A stretch of DNA of 64,000 nt from Lachnospiraceae bacterium (GTDB lineage: Bacteria; Bacillota; Clostridia; Lachnospirales; Lachnospiraceae), in contig CABJBK010000009.1 in the NCBI GenBank assembly GCA_902363825.1, positions 102,626-166,625 on the forward strand, in the 5' to 3' direction. Each line of letters starts with the position of its first letter. Within the stretch, counting starts at the first letter, position 1. Position numbers and translations under genes: made by a program. The notes beneath the pieces are model-generated. The model saw only the letters and a list, made by a program, of their open reading frames with translations. It was not told where the DNA came from and ran no database searches. Of this stretch, positions 1-9,238 are shown piece after piece.

Positions 1-12
1 GTGAAATCATAA
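1..12 (+). other. possible 3' end of an upstream gene cut by the window edge
   Basis: The first four codons read Val-Lys-Ser-stop in the frame that ends at base 12. The next gene starts 33 bases later with its own ribosome binding site. A permease of the sugar ABC transporter would be expected just upstream, because the operon holds a binding protein but no permease. This is inference from context; twelve bases cannot identify a gene. Confidence 0.25.
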
Positions 13-45
13 GTGCGTGAGATTATGGAAAAAAGGAGTGCGACA

Positions 46-1503
46 ATGAAAAAACTGGAAAATAAATGTATGCTGATCACTTATTCGGACAGCATGGGAA
101 ATAATTTAAAAGATCTCTATCAGGTGCTTGACCGTTACTTTAAGGACGCGGTGGGCGGCGTTCATATCCTGCCGTTCTTTCCGTCCTCCGGTGACCGTGG
201 GTTTGCACCGATGGATTATCACAAGGTGGATGAGGCGTTCGGAGACTGGAGCGATGTGGAGAAACTGGCGGATGATTACTATCTGATGTTTGATTATATG
301 ATCAATCATATATCCGCGCACAGCGCGTATTATAAGGATTTTCTGGAAAAGAAGGATGCGTCGGAATACGCGGATCTTTTTATCCGGTATAAGGACTTTT
401 GGGAAAACGGAGAACCGACCGAAGAACAGGTAGACGCGATTTACAAAAGAAAACCGAGAGCGCCTTATGTGGAGGCACATTTCGCGGATGGCACGACCGA
501 GAAGGTGTGGTGTACCTTTGATGAAGAGCAGATCGATATCAACTGCAAATCAAAGACGGCAAAGAAATTTATCAAAGACAATTTAAAAACACTCTGTGAG
601 CACGGAGCTGCCATGATCCGCCTGGATGCATTTGCGTACGCGACCAAAAAAGCCGGCACGAGCTGTTTCTTCATCGAGCCGGATGTATGGGAATTCATGG
701 AGGAATGTGAGCAGATCGTAGTGCCATACGGGGTTACGCTGCTGCCGGAGATCCATGAGCATTACACGATGCAGGAGCGCATTGCGAAAAAAGATTATTA
801 TGTGTATGATTTCGCACTGCCGATGTTACTCATCCATGCGTTATACTATGGTCAGACACAGTATCTGAAACACTGGCTCTCCATCTGCCCGAGAAAGCAG
901 TTTACCACGTTGGATACGCATGACGGGATCGGTGTGGTCGATGTGAAGGATCTGCTCCCGGATGAGGAGATCGAAAAGACCAAGGAAGATATCTTTAAAT
1001 TTGGCGCAAATGTGAAAAAAATTTATAATACGGCGGCGTACAATAACCTCGATATCTATCAGGTAAACTGTTCCTATTATTCCGCGCTCGGAGATGATGA
1101 CGCGTCCTATCTTCTTGCGAGAGCGGTGCAGTTTTTCGCGCCGGGGATCCCGCAGGTATATTATGTCGGACTGCTCGCCGGAAAAAACGATCTGGAACTT
1201 CTGGAAAAGACGAAGGTCGGAAGAAATATCAACAGACATTACTATTCTCTGGATGAGATCGAACAGGAAGTAAAACGGCCGGTAGTAAAGGAACTTCTCG
1301 CACTGATGAAATTCCGGAATACGCATCCTGCGTTTGACGGCAGTTTTGAACTGGAAGAGTGCGCGGATGGAAAACTGGTCATTGTCCGGAGAAACGGATC
1401 GGACTGGGCAAGACTGGACGCTGATTTTGTGAAAAAAACATTTGAGGTGACTTATAGTGAGAATGGTGAAGAAAGAGTATTTGATAAGCAGGGATTATCT
1501 TGA
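46..1503 (+). CDS. sucrose phosphorylase (GH13_18)
   Basis: Cytoplasmic glycoside phosphorylase of GH13 that splits sucrose with phosphate to alpha-glucose 1-phosphate and fructose. About 485 residues, the usual family size. The GH13 catalytic residues are visible: nucleophile Asp194 in IRLDAFAY, acid/base Glu235 in LLPEIHEHY, and Asp293 in LDTHDGIG. The start ATG at 46 follows AAAGGAG with good spacing; an in-frame GTG at 13 has no such site. The next gene begins inside its last 41 bases, and the fructokinase downstream would use the fructose released. The specificity call is strong but rests on family resemblance; related GH13_18 enzymes act on sucrose 6-phosphate or glucosylglycerate. Confidence 0.9.
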   Translation: MKKLENKCMLITYSDSMGNNLKDLYQVLDRYFKDAVGGVHILPFFPSSGDRGFAPMDYHKVDEAFGDWSDVEKLADDYYLMFDYMINHISAHSAYYKDFLEKKDASEYADLFIRYKDFWENGEPTEEQVDAIYKRKPRAPYVEAHFADGTTEKVWCTFDEEQIDINCKSKTAKKFIKDNLKTLCEHGAAMIRLDAFAYATKKAGTSCFFIEPDVWEFMEECEQIVVPYGVTLLPEIHEHYTMQERIAKKDYYVYDFALPMLLIHALYYGQTQYLKHWLSICPRKQFTTLDTHDGIGVVDVKDLLPDEEIEKTKEDIFKFGANVKKIYNTAAYNNLDIYQVNCSYYSALGDDDASYLLARAVQFFAPGIPQVYYVGLLAGKNDLELLEKTKVGRNINRHYYSLDEIEQEVKRPVVKELLALMKFRNTHPAFDGSFELEECADGKLVIVRRNGSDWARLDADFVKKTFEVTYSENGEERVFDKQGLS

Positions 1504-2875
1504 GTTACCGATCGCTGCGGAAACAGAAGTGCAGACACTTCAGGTATTCGATAAGGATACCGGAGCCAAGATCTATGAATTTCAGGTTCCGATGGGAACA
1601 GAAGAAAAGGAGTTTCACCCTGATTTTTATGCCCGTTTATCGGTAAAAAATTTTATCGGTAAAACACTAATCCTTACAGGCTGCGGAAATGATGCTTTCT
1701 TCTCGGGAATACAGGAAACTGACCGGGAATTCGGGGAGTCGGATTACGACTTCTCGAAAGAGAGCATTGCGCGGCCGCAATATCATTTCACAGCCATAAG
1801 AGGCTGGATCAATGACCCGAACGGATTAGTATATAGTGATGGTATCTACCATCTGTATTTTCAGTACAACCCGTTTGATACCAGATGGGAAAATATGAGC
1901 TGGGGACATGCCACAAGCACGGATCTCATCCACTGGAGACAGCAGGAGACCGTGATGTATCCGGATGAAAACGGATATATGTTTTCCGGAAGTGGTTTTG
2001 TAAACAGCCGTGGCTGCCTTGGACTGCCGGAGCAGACACTGATGTTTTATTATACGGCAGCCGGGGAATGCCGTCCGTGGACGAGCGAAAAGCTTTCCAC
2101 GCAGCGTCTGGCGTTCAGTACAGACGGTGGAAAGACGTTAGAGAAAACAGACCGGGGAATGGTTGAAACGATCAGCCATGAGAACCGTGATCCAAAAGTA
2201 TTCTGGCATGAAGCCAGTCAGGCTTATATCATGATCCTCTGGGTGGATGGGAATGAATTTGCGATCCTGCGTTCCGAAAATCTGGAAAAATGGGAGATAT
2301 CCCATCGATTTGAGTTAAAAGACGGATTTGAATGCCCGGATCTGCTCCGTTTAAAGGATGAAAACGGCGAAGACCACTGGTTTGTCACGACGGCGGATGG
2401 TTATTATTATCCGGGAAAATTTGACGGATATCATTTTACATGGAACGGCGAAAGACATGGATTTTACATGAACCGTGTGCCATATGCCGCACAGGTATAT
2501 TCCGGGACGGCGGGCAGATCCGTACTGATCCCGTGGCTTCGTGTGGATTTTAAAGGAAGAAATTATACCGGCGCGATGGGGCTTCCAAGGGAGCTTACCC
2601 TGGTTAAAGTGGCGGGGGATTACCGGATCGCGCTTTCGCCGGTAAAAGAACTCGACCGGGAACTGTTTTCCCGCTGTATCTGCGATCATGCGCAGAATGA
2701 TTTTGAAGTGGCGGGTGTGCCGGTTTCCTATAATAAGGAAAGCGGTAAGTTCCTTGTCGGAACAGACGAGTCCGTGATCGCGGCAGGGCTCGATGAATTT
2801 GAAGTGTGTGTGGACAACGGAATAGTTGAAGTGACTGCAGATTATGATACAATGTTAGGTGTATACGAAGTATAG
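1463..2875 (+). CDS. GH32 beta-fructofuranosidase / fructan hydrolase, intracellular
   Basis: Retaining beta-fructosidase that releases fructose from sucrose, fructo-oligosaccharides or inulin/levan fragments. GH32 signatures are complete: WINDPNG with nucleophile Asp118, RDP with Asp243, and ECPD with acid/base Glu290. A roughly 100-residue beta-rich region precedes the five-bladed propeller, and the C-terminal beta-sandwich appears short. There is no signal peptide, so it acts on imported oligosaccharides. ATG at 1463 is chosen; a GTG two codons earlier (1457) is possible. The start lies inside the sucrose phosphorylase gene, implying translational coupling. Whether it prefers sucrose or fructans cannot be read from sequence. 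Confidence 0.9.
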   Translation: MVKKEYLISRDYLELPIAAETEVQTLQVFDKDTGAKIYEFQVPMGTEEKEFHPDFYARLSVKNFIGKTLILTGCGNDAFFSGIQETDREFGESDYDFSKESIARPQYHFTAIRGWINDPNGLVYSDGIYHLYFQYNPFDTRWENMSWGHATSTDLIHWRQQETVMYPDENGYMFSGSGFVNSRGCLGLPEQTLMFYYTAAGECRPWTSEKLSTQRLAFSTDGGKTLEKTDRGMVETISHENRDPKVFWHEASQAYIMILWVDGNEFAILRSENLEKWEISHRFELKDGFECPDLLRLKDENGEDHWFVTTADGYYYPGKFDGYHFTWNGERHGFYMNRVPYAAQVYSGTAGRSVLIPWLRVDFKGRNYTGAMGLPRELTLVKVAGDYRIALSPVKELDRELFSRCICDHAQNDFEVAGVPVSYNKESGKFLVGTDESVIAAGLDEFEVCVDNGIVEVTADYDTMLGVYEV

Positions 2876-2900
2876 ATCAAAATAGATTGAGGGTATAAAA

Positions 2901-3893
2901 ATGGCAACGATCAAAGATGTTGCAGCAGAAACAGGACTTACGGTCAGCACAGTTTCAAGGGTATTGAACAATCGCGGATATATCAGCGACAAGACCCGGA
3001 AAAAAGTATATGACGCGATGAATAAACTGAATTATACACCAAACGAGGTCGCGCGTTCGCTCTCCAAAAAGACGAACAATACCATAGGTGTCATTGTCCC
3101 GCATATACGGCATCCTTATTTTTCCGAGCTGATCAGTAATCTGGAAATGGCTGCGTATGAAAAAAATTATAAGATTTTTATTTTTAATTCCAGAGAGAAA
3201 CAGGAAAAGGAAAATGAGTATCTGGAAATGTGTTACAGCAACCGGGTGGCGGGCGTTATCATGTGCAGCGGTTCCGTGCATTTGAATGTATTTGACGGAC
3301 TGAACATACCGATCGTTACGATCGAGCGTTTCTTAGAAAACGGGACAGCCGGGGTGGAGTGTGACAATATCCAGGGCGGACGTCTCGCGGCGAAGCATCT
3401 GATCGATCTCGGCTGCAGACATCTCATCCATATCAGCGGGGTACATGAAACGATGATGCCGGCGGATGACAGGGCGACCGGTTTTTGTGAGATTTGCGAA
3501 AGAGAAGGCGTGGATCATAAGATCGTCGAGACCAGCGCAAGCCAGTATAACACCCTGGATTATCATCAGATCTTAAAAGAAATGTTGGAAAAAAATCCGG
3601 AAACGGACGGGGTGTTCGCAAGCAGTGACCTGATCGCGGCACAGTTTCTTCAGATTTGCCATGCGATGTCGATCGCAGTGCCGGACGATATCAAGGTGGT
3701 GGGATTTGATGATTCCTACATCGCGTCGGTGACCACACCGCAGATCACAACGATCCATCAGCCGATCAAGGAGATGGCACAGAAGGCGATCGAATGCTTG
3801 GTGGATTCCGTGGAGGGAAAGATCGTTCCGACCAGAACGACGCTTCCGGTCCGGCTGGTGGTCCGGGGGACAACAGATTCGGATAAATTTTAA
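2901..3893 (+). CDS. LacI-family transcriptional regulator of the sucrose/fructan operon
   Basis: Repressor-type sugar sensor of 330 residues. Residues 2-50 form the LacI helix-turn-helix and hinge (ATIKDVAAETGLTVSTVSR; hinge helix NEVARSLS), followed by a periplasmic-binding-protein-like effector domain (NTIGVIVPHIRHPYF onward). It sits between the GH32 and fructokinase genes on the same strand, so it most likely regulates this operon in response to sucrose, fructose or a phosphate ester. GAGGG lies 7 bases before the ATG. The operon promoter and its operator are upstream of the window, so the binding site cannot be checked here. Confidence 0.88.
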   Translation: MATIKDVAAETGLTVSTVSRVLNNRGYISDKTRKKVYDAMNKLNYTPNEVARSLSKKTNNTIGVIVPHIRHPYFSELISNLEMAAYEKNYKIFIFNSREKQEKENEYLEMCYSNRVAGVIMCSGSVHLNVFDGLNIPIVTIERFLENGTAGVECDNIQGGRLAAKHLIDLGCRHLIHISGVHETMMPADDRATGFCEICEREGVDHKIVETSASQYNTLDYHQILKEMLEKNPETDGVFASSDLIAAQFLQICHAMSIAVPDDIKVVGFDDSYIASVTTPQITTIHQPIKEMAQKAIECLVDSVEGKIVPTRTTLPVRLVVRGTTDSDKF

Positions 3894-3917
3894 ATGCACA
3901 GGTGGAAGGAGAAGAAG

Positions 3918-4901
3918 ATGGAAAATACAAAATATGATGTAGTGGCTTTGGGTGAGCTTTTGGTTGATTTTACGGAAAATGGAACAAGTAATCAGGGAAA
4001 TCCGATCTATGAGGCAAATCCGGGAGGAGCGCCCTGCAATGTACTTTCCATGTTAAAAAAGCTTGGGCATGAGACCGCGTTTATCGGAAAGATCGGAAAT
4101 GACATTTTTGGCAGACAGTTAAAAAAGGCTGTTTCTGATGCGGGGATCGATGTATCGGGACTGGTGATGGATGATGTGGTCAAGACCACGCTGGCGTTTG
4201 TCGAGACCAAGCCGGACGGAGACAGGGACTTTTCCTTTTATCGAAATCCGGGAGCGGATATGATGCTTCAACCGGAAGAAGTGGACGCAGAGCTGATAAA
4301 AAAGGCAAAGATTTTTCACATGGGCACCTTGTCGCTGACACATGAACCGGTGCGCAGCGCGACGAGACGGGCGGTTCAGATCGCAAAAGAGGAAGGTCTT
4401 ATGATCTCTTTTGATCCGAATATCAGAGAACCGCTGTGGGAGAGCATGGAAGACGCGAGAGAACAGACCGCCTACGGGCTCTCCGTATGTGATGTGTTAA
4501 AGATATCGGATAACGAGATCATGTGGTTTACCGGTGAGGAAGATTTTGATGCCGGGATAAAGAAGCTGCAGGAGGAATACCAGATCCCGTTGATCCTGCT
4601 TTCACTCGGAAGAGAGGGGAGCAGGGCATACCTTAAAAATTCTGTTACGGAAGCGCGGGCAGAAGTTCCGGCCTTTGTGCGGAAAGATACGATAGAGACG
4701 ACAGGAGCGGGGGATACGTTCGGAGGCTGCTGTCTGCACTATGTGTTAGAGCATGGGGAAGGTGATGTGAGAAAGGTGAACTGGAAGGCGGAGGATCTGA
4801 CCGAAATGCTCACATTCGCGAACAAAGCGGCATCGATCATAACGACCAGAAAAGGGGCGCTTGCGGTCATGCCGTCCAGAGAGGAAATTTTAAAAGCGTA
4901 G
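3918..4901 (+). CDS. fructokinase (PfkB family)
   Basis: ATP-dependent sugar kinase, about 327 residues, that would phosphorylate the fructose released by the two upstream enzymes to fructose 6-phosphate. It shows the PfkB N-terminal signature (GGAPCNV) and the C-terminal anion hole/catalytic motif GAGDTFGG with catalytic Asp266. The ATG at 3918 follows GGAAGGAG by 6 bases; an in-frame ATG at 3894 directly after the LacI stop lacks a site. The bacterial ScrK group belongs to this family, and fructose specificity is inferred mainly from operon context. The next gene starts 19 bases downstream. Confidence 0.87.
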   Translation: MENTKYDVVALGELLVDFTENGTSNQGNPIYEANPGGAPCNVLSMLKKLGHETAFIGKIGNDIFGRQLKKAVSDAGIDVSGLVMDDVVKTTLAFVETKPDGDRDFSFYRNPGADMMLQPEEVDAELIKKAKIFHMGTLSLTHEPVRSATRRAVQIAKEEGLMISFDPNIREPLWESMEDAREQTAYGLSVCDVLKISDNEIMWFTGEEDFDAGIKKLQEEYQIPLILLSLGREGSRAYLKNSVTEARAEVPAFVRKDTIETTGAGDTFGGCCLHYVLEHGEGDVRKVNWKAEDLTEMLTFANKAASIITTRKGALAVMPSREEILKA

Positions 4902-4920
4902 AAAATTGGGAGAAAATGAT

Positions 4921-6255
4921 ATGCGAAAGAAAGTCATTATGGCTTTGGCGGTATGCACAGGCCTTGGTTTGTTAAGTCTTTCGGGATGTGCGATCGGAAA
5001 GACCAAAGAAGCGACAGAAATTTATTTTTTAAGCTGTAAGCCGGAAGTAAAGGCGGTATGGGAAGAGGTATCCGAGACCTATGAGAAAGAGACCGGAGTC
5101 AAATTAAAGATCCTTACCGCTGCGGACGGAAATCATGAACGGACGTTAAAAGCGGAACTTGCGAAAAAGGACGCGCCTACAATGTTTCAGATCAACGGAC
5201 CGGTAGAGTATGAGAAATGGAAAAACTACTGCATGGATTTAAGCGGTACCGATCTGTATTCCTGGATGGTGGACAAGGATATGGCGGTTACGGAAGGTTC
5301 CGGTGTATATGGGATCCCGTATGTGGTAGAAGGATATGGGATCATATATAACCAGTCGATCATGGATCGCTATTTTGCGCTTCCGGATCGCGTGACAACC
5401 TATGCGGATATGTCTGAGATCAACAATTTCGCGAAACTCAAAGAAGTGGTGGAGGATATGCAGGCGCATGCGGGGGAACTCGGGATAGACGGAGTGTTTG
5501 CCTCCACTTCACTTGCGCCGGGAGAAAACTGGCGGTGGCAGACCCACCTTTTGAATGTTCCGGTTTATTATGAATTTCAGGATAAAGGGATCGCGGATGA
5601 GGATACCTTAGACTTTACTTACAGTGACAACTATAAAAATATCTTTGATCTGTATATTGAGAATTCCTGCACAGACAGGAGCGCGCTTGGGGAAAAGACG
5701 GTGGATGATTCCATGACTGAGTTTGCGCAGGGAAAAGTCGCCATGGTTCAGAACGGAAACTGGGCGTGGACGCAGATCGAGAGCACGGAAGGCAGCGTAG
5801 TATCTGAAGATGACGTAAAATATATGCCGATCTACACCGGGGTCGAAGGTGAGGAGAAACAGGGACTGTGCATCGGTACCGAAAACTTTATCTGTGTCAA
5901 TTCCCAGGTGAGTGAGGAAAAAAGACAGGCGTCCATCGATTTTCTCGAGTGGCTTTACAGCTCGGATGAAGGTAAAAAATTTGTGACGGAAGAGTTTGGA
6001 TTTATTCCTCCGTTTGATACATTTACCGAGGATGAATATCCGTCCAATCCGCTTGCGGTAGAAGTGATAAAAGATATGAATGATACCGAAAAAACATCGG
6101 TTTCCTGGAATTTTGTGGCATTCCCAAGCCAGGTGTTTAAAGATGACCTCGGATCCAATCTGCGGGCATACGCTGCTGGCGAACTTGACTGGAACAGTCT
6201 TGTGGATACGACAAAGAGCGAATGGCAGACAGAGAAAAAGGCCGGGGAGGAGTGA
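4921..6255 (+). CDS. extracellular sugar-binding lipoprotein (ABC transporter family 1)
   Basis: Lipid-anchored substrate-binding protein of about 444 residues. The N-terminus is a lipoprotein signal: basic MRKK, a hydrophobic stretch and the lipobox LSGC with Cys23 as the lipidated residue. The mature part has family-1 solute-binding traits, for example [13 protein letters not shown] and [12 protein letters not shown]. No permease or ATPase gene is next to it; they may precede the window. Instead a chemoreceptor gene follows 4 bases later, suggesting that the loaded binding protein also feeds chemotaxis. Sucrose or a fructo-oligosaccharide is the likely ligand by context only. ATG 4921 has GGGAG upstream. 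Confidence 0.85.
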   Translation: MRKKVIMALAVCTGLGLLSLSGCAIGKTKEATEIYFLSCKPEVKAVWEEVSETYEKETGVKLKILTAADGNHERTLKAELAKKDAPTMFQINGPVEYEKWKNYCMDLSGTDLYSWMVDKDMAVTEGSGVYGIPYVVEGYGIIYNQSIMDRYFALPDRVTTYADMSEINNFAKLKEVVEDMQAHAGELGIDGVFASTSLAPGENWRWQTHLLNVPVYYEFQDKGIADEDTLDFTYSDNYKNIFDLYIENSCTDRSALGEKTVDDSMTEFAQGKVAMVQNGNWAWTQIESTEGSVVSEDDVKYMPIYTGVEGEEKQGLCIGTENFICVNSQVSEEKRQASIDFLEWLYSSDEGKKFVTEEFGFIPPFDTFTEDEYPSNPLAVEVIKDMNDTEKTSVSWNFVAFPSQVFKDDLGSNLRAYAAGELDWNSLVDTTKSEWQTEKKAGEE

Positions 6256-6259
6256 TCAT

Positions 6260-7930
6260 ATGAAGACGATAAAGGCAAAAGTCGCGACATTGATCGCGGC
6301 AACTTCGGTGCTGCTCATTGTAGCGATTCTCGCGGTCTCACTTACCGTTATGAAAAAGAATGTGGTAAATATGTGCGAGAACTATCTGTATGATACCTGT
6401 GTTTCCGCATCCAATACGCTTTATGAAAGCTTTTACGGAGATACGGATCAGGTAAATATGGATGTGCGGGTTCAGTACATTTTATATAATGTGGGAATTC
6501 AGGACATGGATTCGAGCAAGGCATATCTGGTGGACAAAAACGGTGAGTTTCTCTATCATGATGATCCGGATATGATCGGTACAACAATGTCCGGGAATCC
6601 GGTTATGCAAGACGTACTGGATCAGCTGAACTCCACAGGAGTTATGCCGCCGGCAGATGTAAAAGAGTGCAGTGTGGACGGCAGCAGGAAATATGTTGCG
6701 TATATGTGTACGGTCAATGACTGGGTCGTATATGTGGAAGCGGACAAGTCGGATGTTTTAGCTCCGATCACTGCGATCACAACCATTTCGCTGATCGTAG
6801 GCGCAGTGCTGATCGCGTTTGCGGTGCTGGTCGGAATGCTTGTCACCGGAAAGATCACCGGGCCGATCACAAAGCTCACCGCAGTGATCAATGATATATC
6901 GGAACTCAATATGACGGGTGAACATGAGGTGCCGGTCACGAAGGATGAGATCGGTGTGATGGGCGCTGCGGTTGTGCGGATGAAAGAAAAGCTAAGCGAT
7001 ATCGTCGGAGAGTTAAACGATATTTCCGGAAAGCTGGTTTCCGATGCCAATACGCTCTATGACATCTCGGAAAATGTGACAGAGGCATCCACAAATAACT
7101 CGGCGACAAATGAAGAGCTTGCGGCGAGCATGGAGGCGACTTCCCAGTCTACGGAAAATGTTACGAACAATGTCCAGAGCATGAACAGCAACGCGATCGA
7201 AGTGGCAAATAAGATCAAAGAAGGAACCAATCTTACCGCGCATGCGATGGATAAAGCGAAGGAGATCCATGAGAGAACCGGTCAGGCGCGGGAAGAGACG
7301 CTTAAATTGTATGAATCGATCAAAGGGACGTCAGAGCAGGCGATCGTTGAGGCGGGTGAGGTCAAAAAGATCAATGAGCTTGCCAAGGCGATACAGGATA
7401 TTGCGGATCAGACCACGCTTCTTTCTTTAAATGCGTCCATCGAGGCGGCAAGAGCCGGAGAACAGGGAAAAGGTTTTGCGGTTGTGGCGAGTGAGATCGC
7501 AAATCTTGCGTCAGAGTCCACGGAAACCGGCGCAAACATCGTGACGATCGTGGCACAGGTGAACGCGTCAGTGGAAACGCTTACCACCTGCCTTGTTGAC
7601 ACGTTAAAGTTCCTCGAAGATAAGGTAATGAATGACTATAACGTATTTATGGAATCTTCGGATGAATACAGCACTACGACGCAGAGCATTGAAGACTTTA
7701 TGAATCAGGCAAATGGCGAGGTGGATCAGTTAAGAAGCGCGATAAACAGTATCACAGATGCAATGGATGCAATCAACCGGAACATCAATGAGTGTTCGGT
7801 TGGAATCAATGATATCGCAAATAAGACAGCAGAGGTCGTAGAACTGACCAGTGAGAGCTTTGAACGCTCTACGAACTGTAAGGAATCAGCGGAAGCATTG
7901 GAGGATATTACTTCACGGTTCCAGATATAG
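6260..7930 (+). CDS. methyl-accepting chemotaxis protein
   Basis: Transmembrane chemoreceptor of about 556 residues. It has TM1 at roughly residues 9-31, an extracellular sensor of about 140 residues with Cache-like features ([15 protein letters not shown]), TM2 at about 171-196, a HAMP segment ([15 protein letters not shown]), and a cytoplasmic signalling coiled coil. The conserved hairpin tip near residues 380-410 ([16 protein letters not shown], then [10 protein letters not shown]) binds CheA and CheW. ATG 6260 follows GGGGAGGAG; longer in-frame starts lie inside the preceding gene. Its place as last gene of a sucrose/fructan operon, right after the binding protein, suggests sugar taxis. 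Confidence 0.92.
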   Translation: MKTIKAKVATLIAATSVLLIVAILAVSLTVMKKNVVNMCENYLYDTCVSASNTLYESFYGDTDQVNMDVRVQYILYNVGIQDMDSSKAYLVDKNGEFLYHDDPDMIGTTMSGNPVMQDVLDQLNSTGVMPPADVKECSVDGSRKYVAYMCTVNDWVVYVEADKSDVLAPITAITTISLIVGAVLIAFAVLVGMLVTGKITGPITKLTAVINDISELNMTGEHEVPVTKDEIGVMGAAVVRMKEKLSDIVGELNDISGKLVSDANTLYDISENVTEASTNNSATNEELAASMEATSQSTENVTNNVQSMNSNAIEVANKIKEGTNLTAHAMDKAKEIHERTGQAREETLKLYESIKGTSEQAIVEAGEVKKINELAKAIQDIADQTTLLSLNASIEAARAGEQGKGFAVVASEIANLASESTETGANIVTIVAQVNASVETLTTCLVDTLKFLEDKVMNDYNVFMESSDEYSTTTQSIEDFMNQANGEVDQLRSAINSITDAMDAINRNINECSVGINDIANKTAEVVELTSESFERSTNCKESAEALEDITSRFQI

Positions 7931-7942
7931 AATATATAAGAG

Positions 7943-7992
7943 AAAAACCCTTTTTACCGACAGGATGGCGTACTGGTAAGAAGGGTTTTTTT
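7943..7992 (+). terminator. intrinsic terminator of the sucrose/fructan operon
   Basis: AAAAACCC...TTACC pairs with GGTAA...GGGTTTTTTT around a short loop, and the right arm ends in a run of seven T. It lies just after the chemoreceptor stop codon and ends the operon. Confidence 0.9.
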
Positions 7993-8013
7993 AGATTATT
8001 TTTGTGGAAGGAC

Positions 8014-8042
8014 TTGAAATGGAAATTTCATTAATATATAAT
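8014..8042 (+). promoter_or_regulatory. sigma-A promoter of the HTH / RhuM-Fic operon
   Basis: TTGAAA (8014-8019), 17-base spacer, TATAAT (8037-8042): close to consensus. The expected transcription start near 8049 falls inside the palindrome at 8045-8063. Confidence 0.75.
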
Positions 8043-8044
8043 GA

Positions 8045-8063
8045 TTATACGCAAAGCGTATAA
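8045..8063 (+). promoter_or_regulatory. palindromic operator at the transcription start
   Basis: TTATACGC-AAA-GCGTATAA is a perfect 8-bp inverted repeat with a 3-base centre, covering the predicted start of transcription. A repressor bound here would block initiation. The small HTH protein encoded immediately downstream is the obvious candidate binder (autoregulation), by analogy with toxin-antitoxin operons. The palindrome is seen; the binder is inferred. Confidence 0.65.
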
Positions 8064-8079
8064 ATCGGGAGGGGAAGAT

Positions 8080-8301
8080 ATGGAATTACAGGATCAGATC
8101 ATTGCACTCAGGAAAGAAACAAAGATGGGAAGACGTGAGTTCGCAGAATATTTTGGAATTCCGTACCGAACATTACAGGACTGGGAGCTGGGAAACCGGA
8201 AGATGCCGGAGTATCTTTACAGGCTCATGGCATACAAGGTTGAGATGGAAAAGATCGGACAGGCAAAGGAAAAAGGAGAAGGGGCAAATGGACAAAAATG
8301 A
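8080..8301 (+). CDS. small helix-turn-helix DNA-binding protein
   Basis: A 73-residue protein, almost wholly a Cro/C1-type HTH: RREFAEYFGIPYRTLQDWELGNRKMP, given here only by its ends (RREFAEYF to RKMP), followed by a charged tail. ATG 8080 follows GGGAGGGGAAG; a longer in-frame form from 8041 would begin within the promoter and is rejected. Its last 14 bases overlap the start of the RhuM-Fic gene, so the two are translationally coupled. Likely role: repressor of its own operon and possibly neutraliser of the partner. No exact family name can be given. Confidence 0.8.
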   Translation: MELQDQIIALRKETKMGRREFAEYFGIPYRTLQDWELGNRKMPEYLYRLMAYKVEMEKIGQAKEKGEGANGQK

Positions 8302-9208
8302 AATTGTTCTGTTTGAGACAGAGGATCGGCAGATCACGCTTCAGGTGCCGGTGGAGCAGGAGACGGTGTGGCTTACGCAGGCGCAAATGACGGAGTTATT
8401 TGGGGTGGATCGAACAGTTATTACAAGGCATGTGAATAATGTTTTTAAGGAAAAGGAACTGGACAGAGAAAGCAATGTGCAAATTTTGCACGTTGCAAAT
8501 TCGGATCGTCCCGTGCAGTATTACAACCTCGATGTGATCATTTCAGTTGGATATCGTGTGAAATCAAAACGAGGTGTGGAGTTTCGCAAATGGGCAAATT
8601 CTGTATTAAAAAAGTACATATTGCAGGGATACGCCGTGAATAATAATCGTATCAGCCAGCTTGGTGAGGTGATACAGATTATGAAGCGGACGGAGAGCGC
8701 ATTGGACAGTAAACAGGTGCTTACAGTTATTGAAAAATACAGCGAGGCACTGGAACTTCTGGATTCTTATGACCATCAGAATATGGAGCGTCCGAGGGGA
8801 AATGCGGCGAGTTATGAACTTACCTATGAGGAGTGCCGGGAGGTGATCTCCAATATGCGTTTCGGCGACGAATCGGAGCTGTTTGGAAAAGAGAAGGATG
8901 ATTCCTTTAAAGGAAGTATCGGGAACATATATCAGTCCTTTGGCGGACAGGAAATTTATCCCACATTAGAGGAGAAGGCGGCTCATCTTTTATATTTTGT
9001 AACCAAAAATCACAGCTTTTATGATGGCAATAAAAGAATTGCGGCAACCATGTTTTTGTATTTTCTGGACAGAAACGGTGTCCTGTTTATGGATGGAAAG
9101 AAACTGATCGATGATCATACACTGGTCGCGCTTACGATTATGATCGCAGAGTCAAGACCGGAGGAGATGGAAATGATGATCACAGTCATCTTAAACTGCC
9201 TAAAGTAA
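8288..9208 (+). CDS. RhuM-like DNA-binding / Fic-Doc domain protein
   Basis: About 306 residues with two parts. The N-terminal half resembles RhuM-family proteins (VWLTQAQMTELFGVDRTVI; VQYYNLDVIISVGYRVKS; EFRKWANSVLKKYI), normally a DNA-binding-like module. The C-terminal half carries a Fic/Doc motif, HSFYDGNKR at residues 242-250, with His242, Asp246 and Arg250 in place. Fic proteins transfer AMP or phosphate to targets, and Doc is a toxin of this class; chromosomal RhuM-Fic proteins are common but poorly understood. ATG 8288 lies downstream of AGGAG; a longer in-frame extension to 8102 would overlap the HTH gene and is rejected. Toxin or defence function is inference. Confidence 0.82.
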   Translation: MDKNEIVLFETEDRQITLQVPVEQETVWLTQAQMTELFGVDRTVITRHVNNVFKEKELDRESNVQILHVANSDRPVQYYNLDVIISVGYRVKSKRGVEFRKWANSVLKKYILQGYAVNNNRISQLGEVIQIMKRTESALDSKQVLTVIEKYSEALELLDSYDHQNMERPRGNAASYELTYEECREVISNMRFGDESELFGKEKDDSFKGSIGNIYQSFGGQEIYPTLEEKAAHLLYFVTKNHSFYDGNKRIAATMFLYFLDRNGVLFMDGKKLIDDHTLVALTIMIAESRPEEMEMMITVILNCLK

Positions 9209-9238
9209 ACAGGCAGCGCTACAGCAAGGAGGAGCAGC

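Noticed and set aside
6080..6259. N-terminal extension of the chemoreceptor
   Set aside because: Lies inside the binding-protein gene; ATG 6260 has GGGGAGGAG and begins just before TM1.
8102..8287. N-terminal extension of the RhuM-Fic protein
   Set aside because: It would overlap most of the HTH gene in another frame; the ATG at 8288 has a ribosome site and starts at the expected place.
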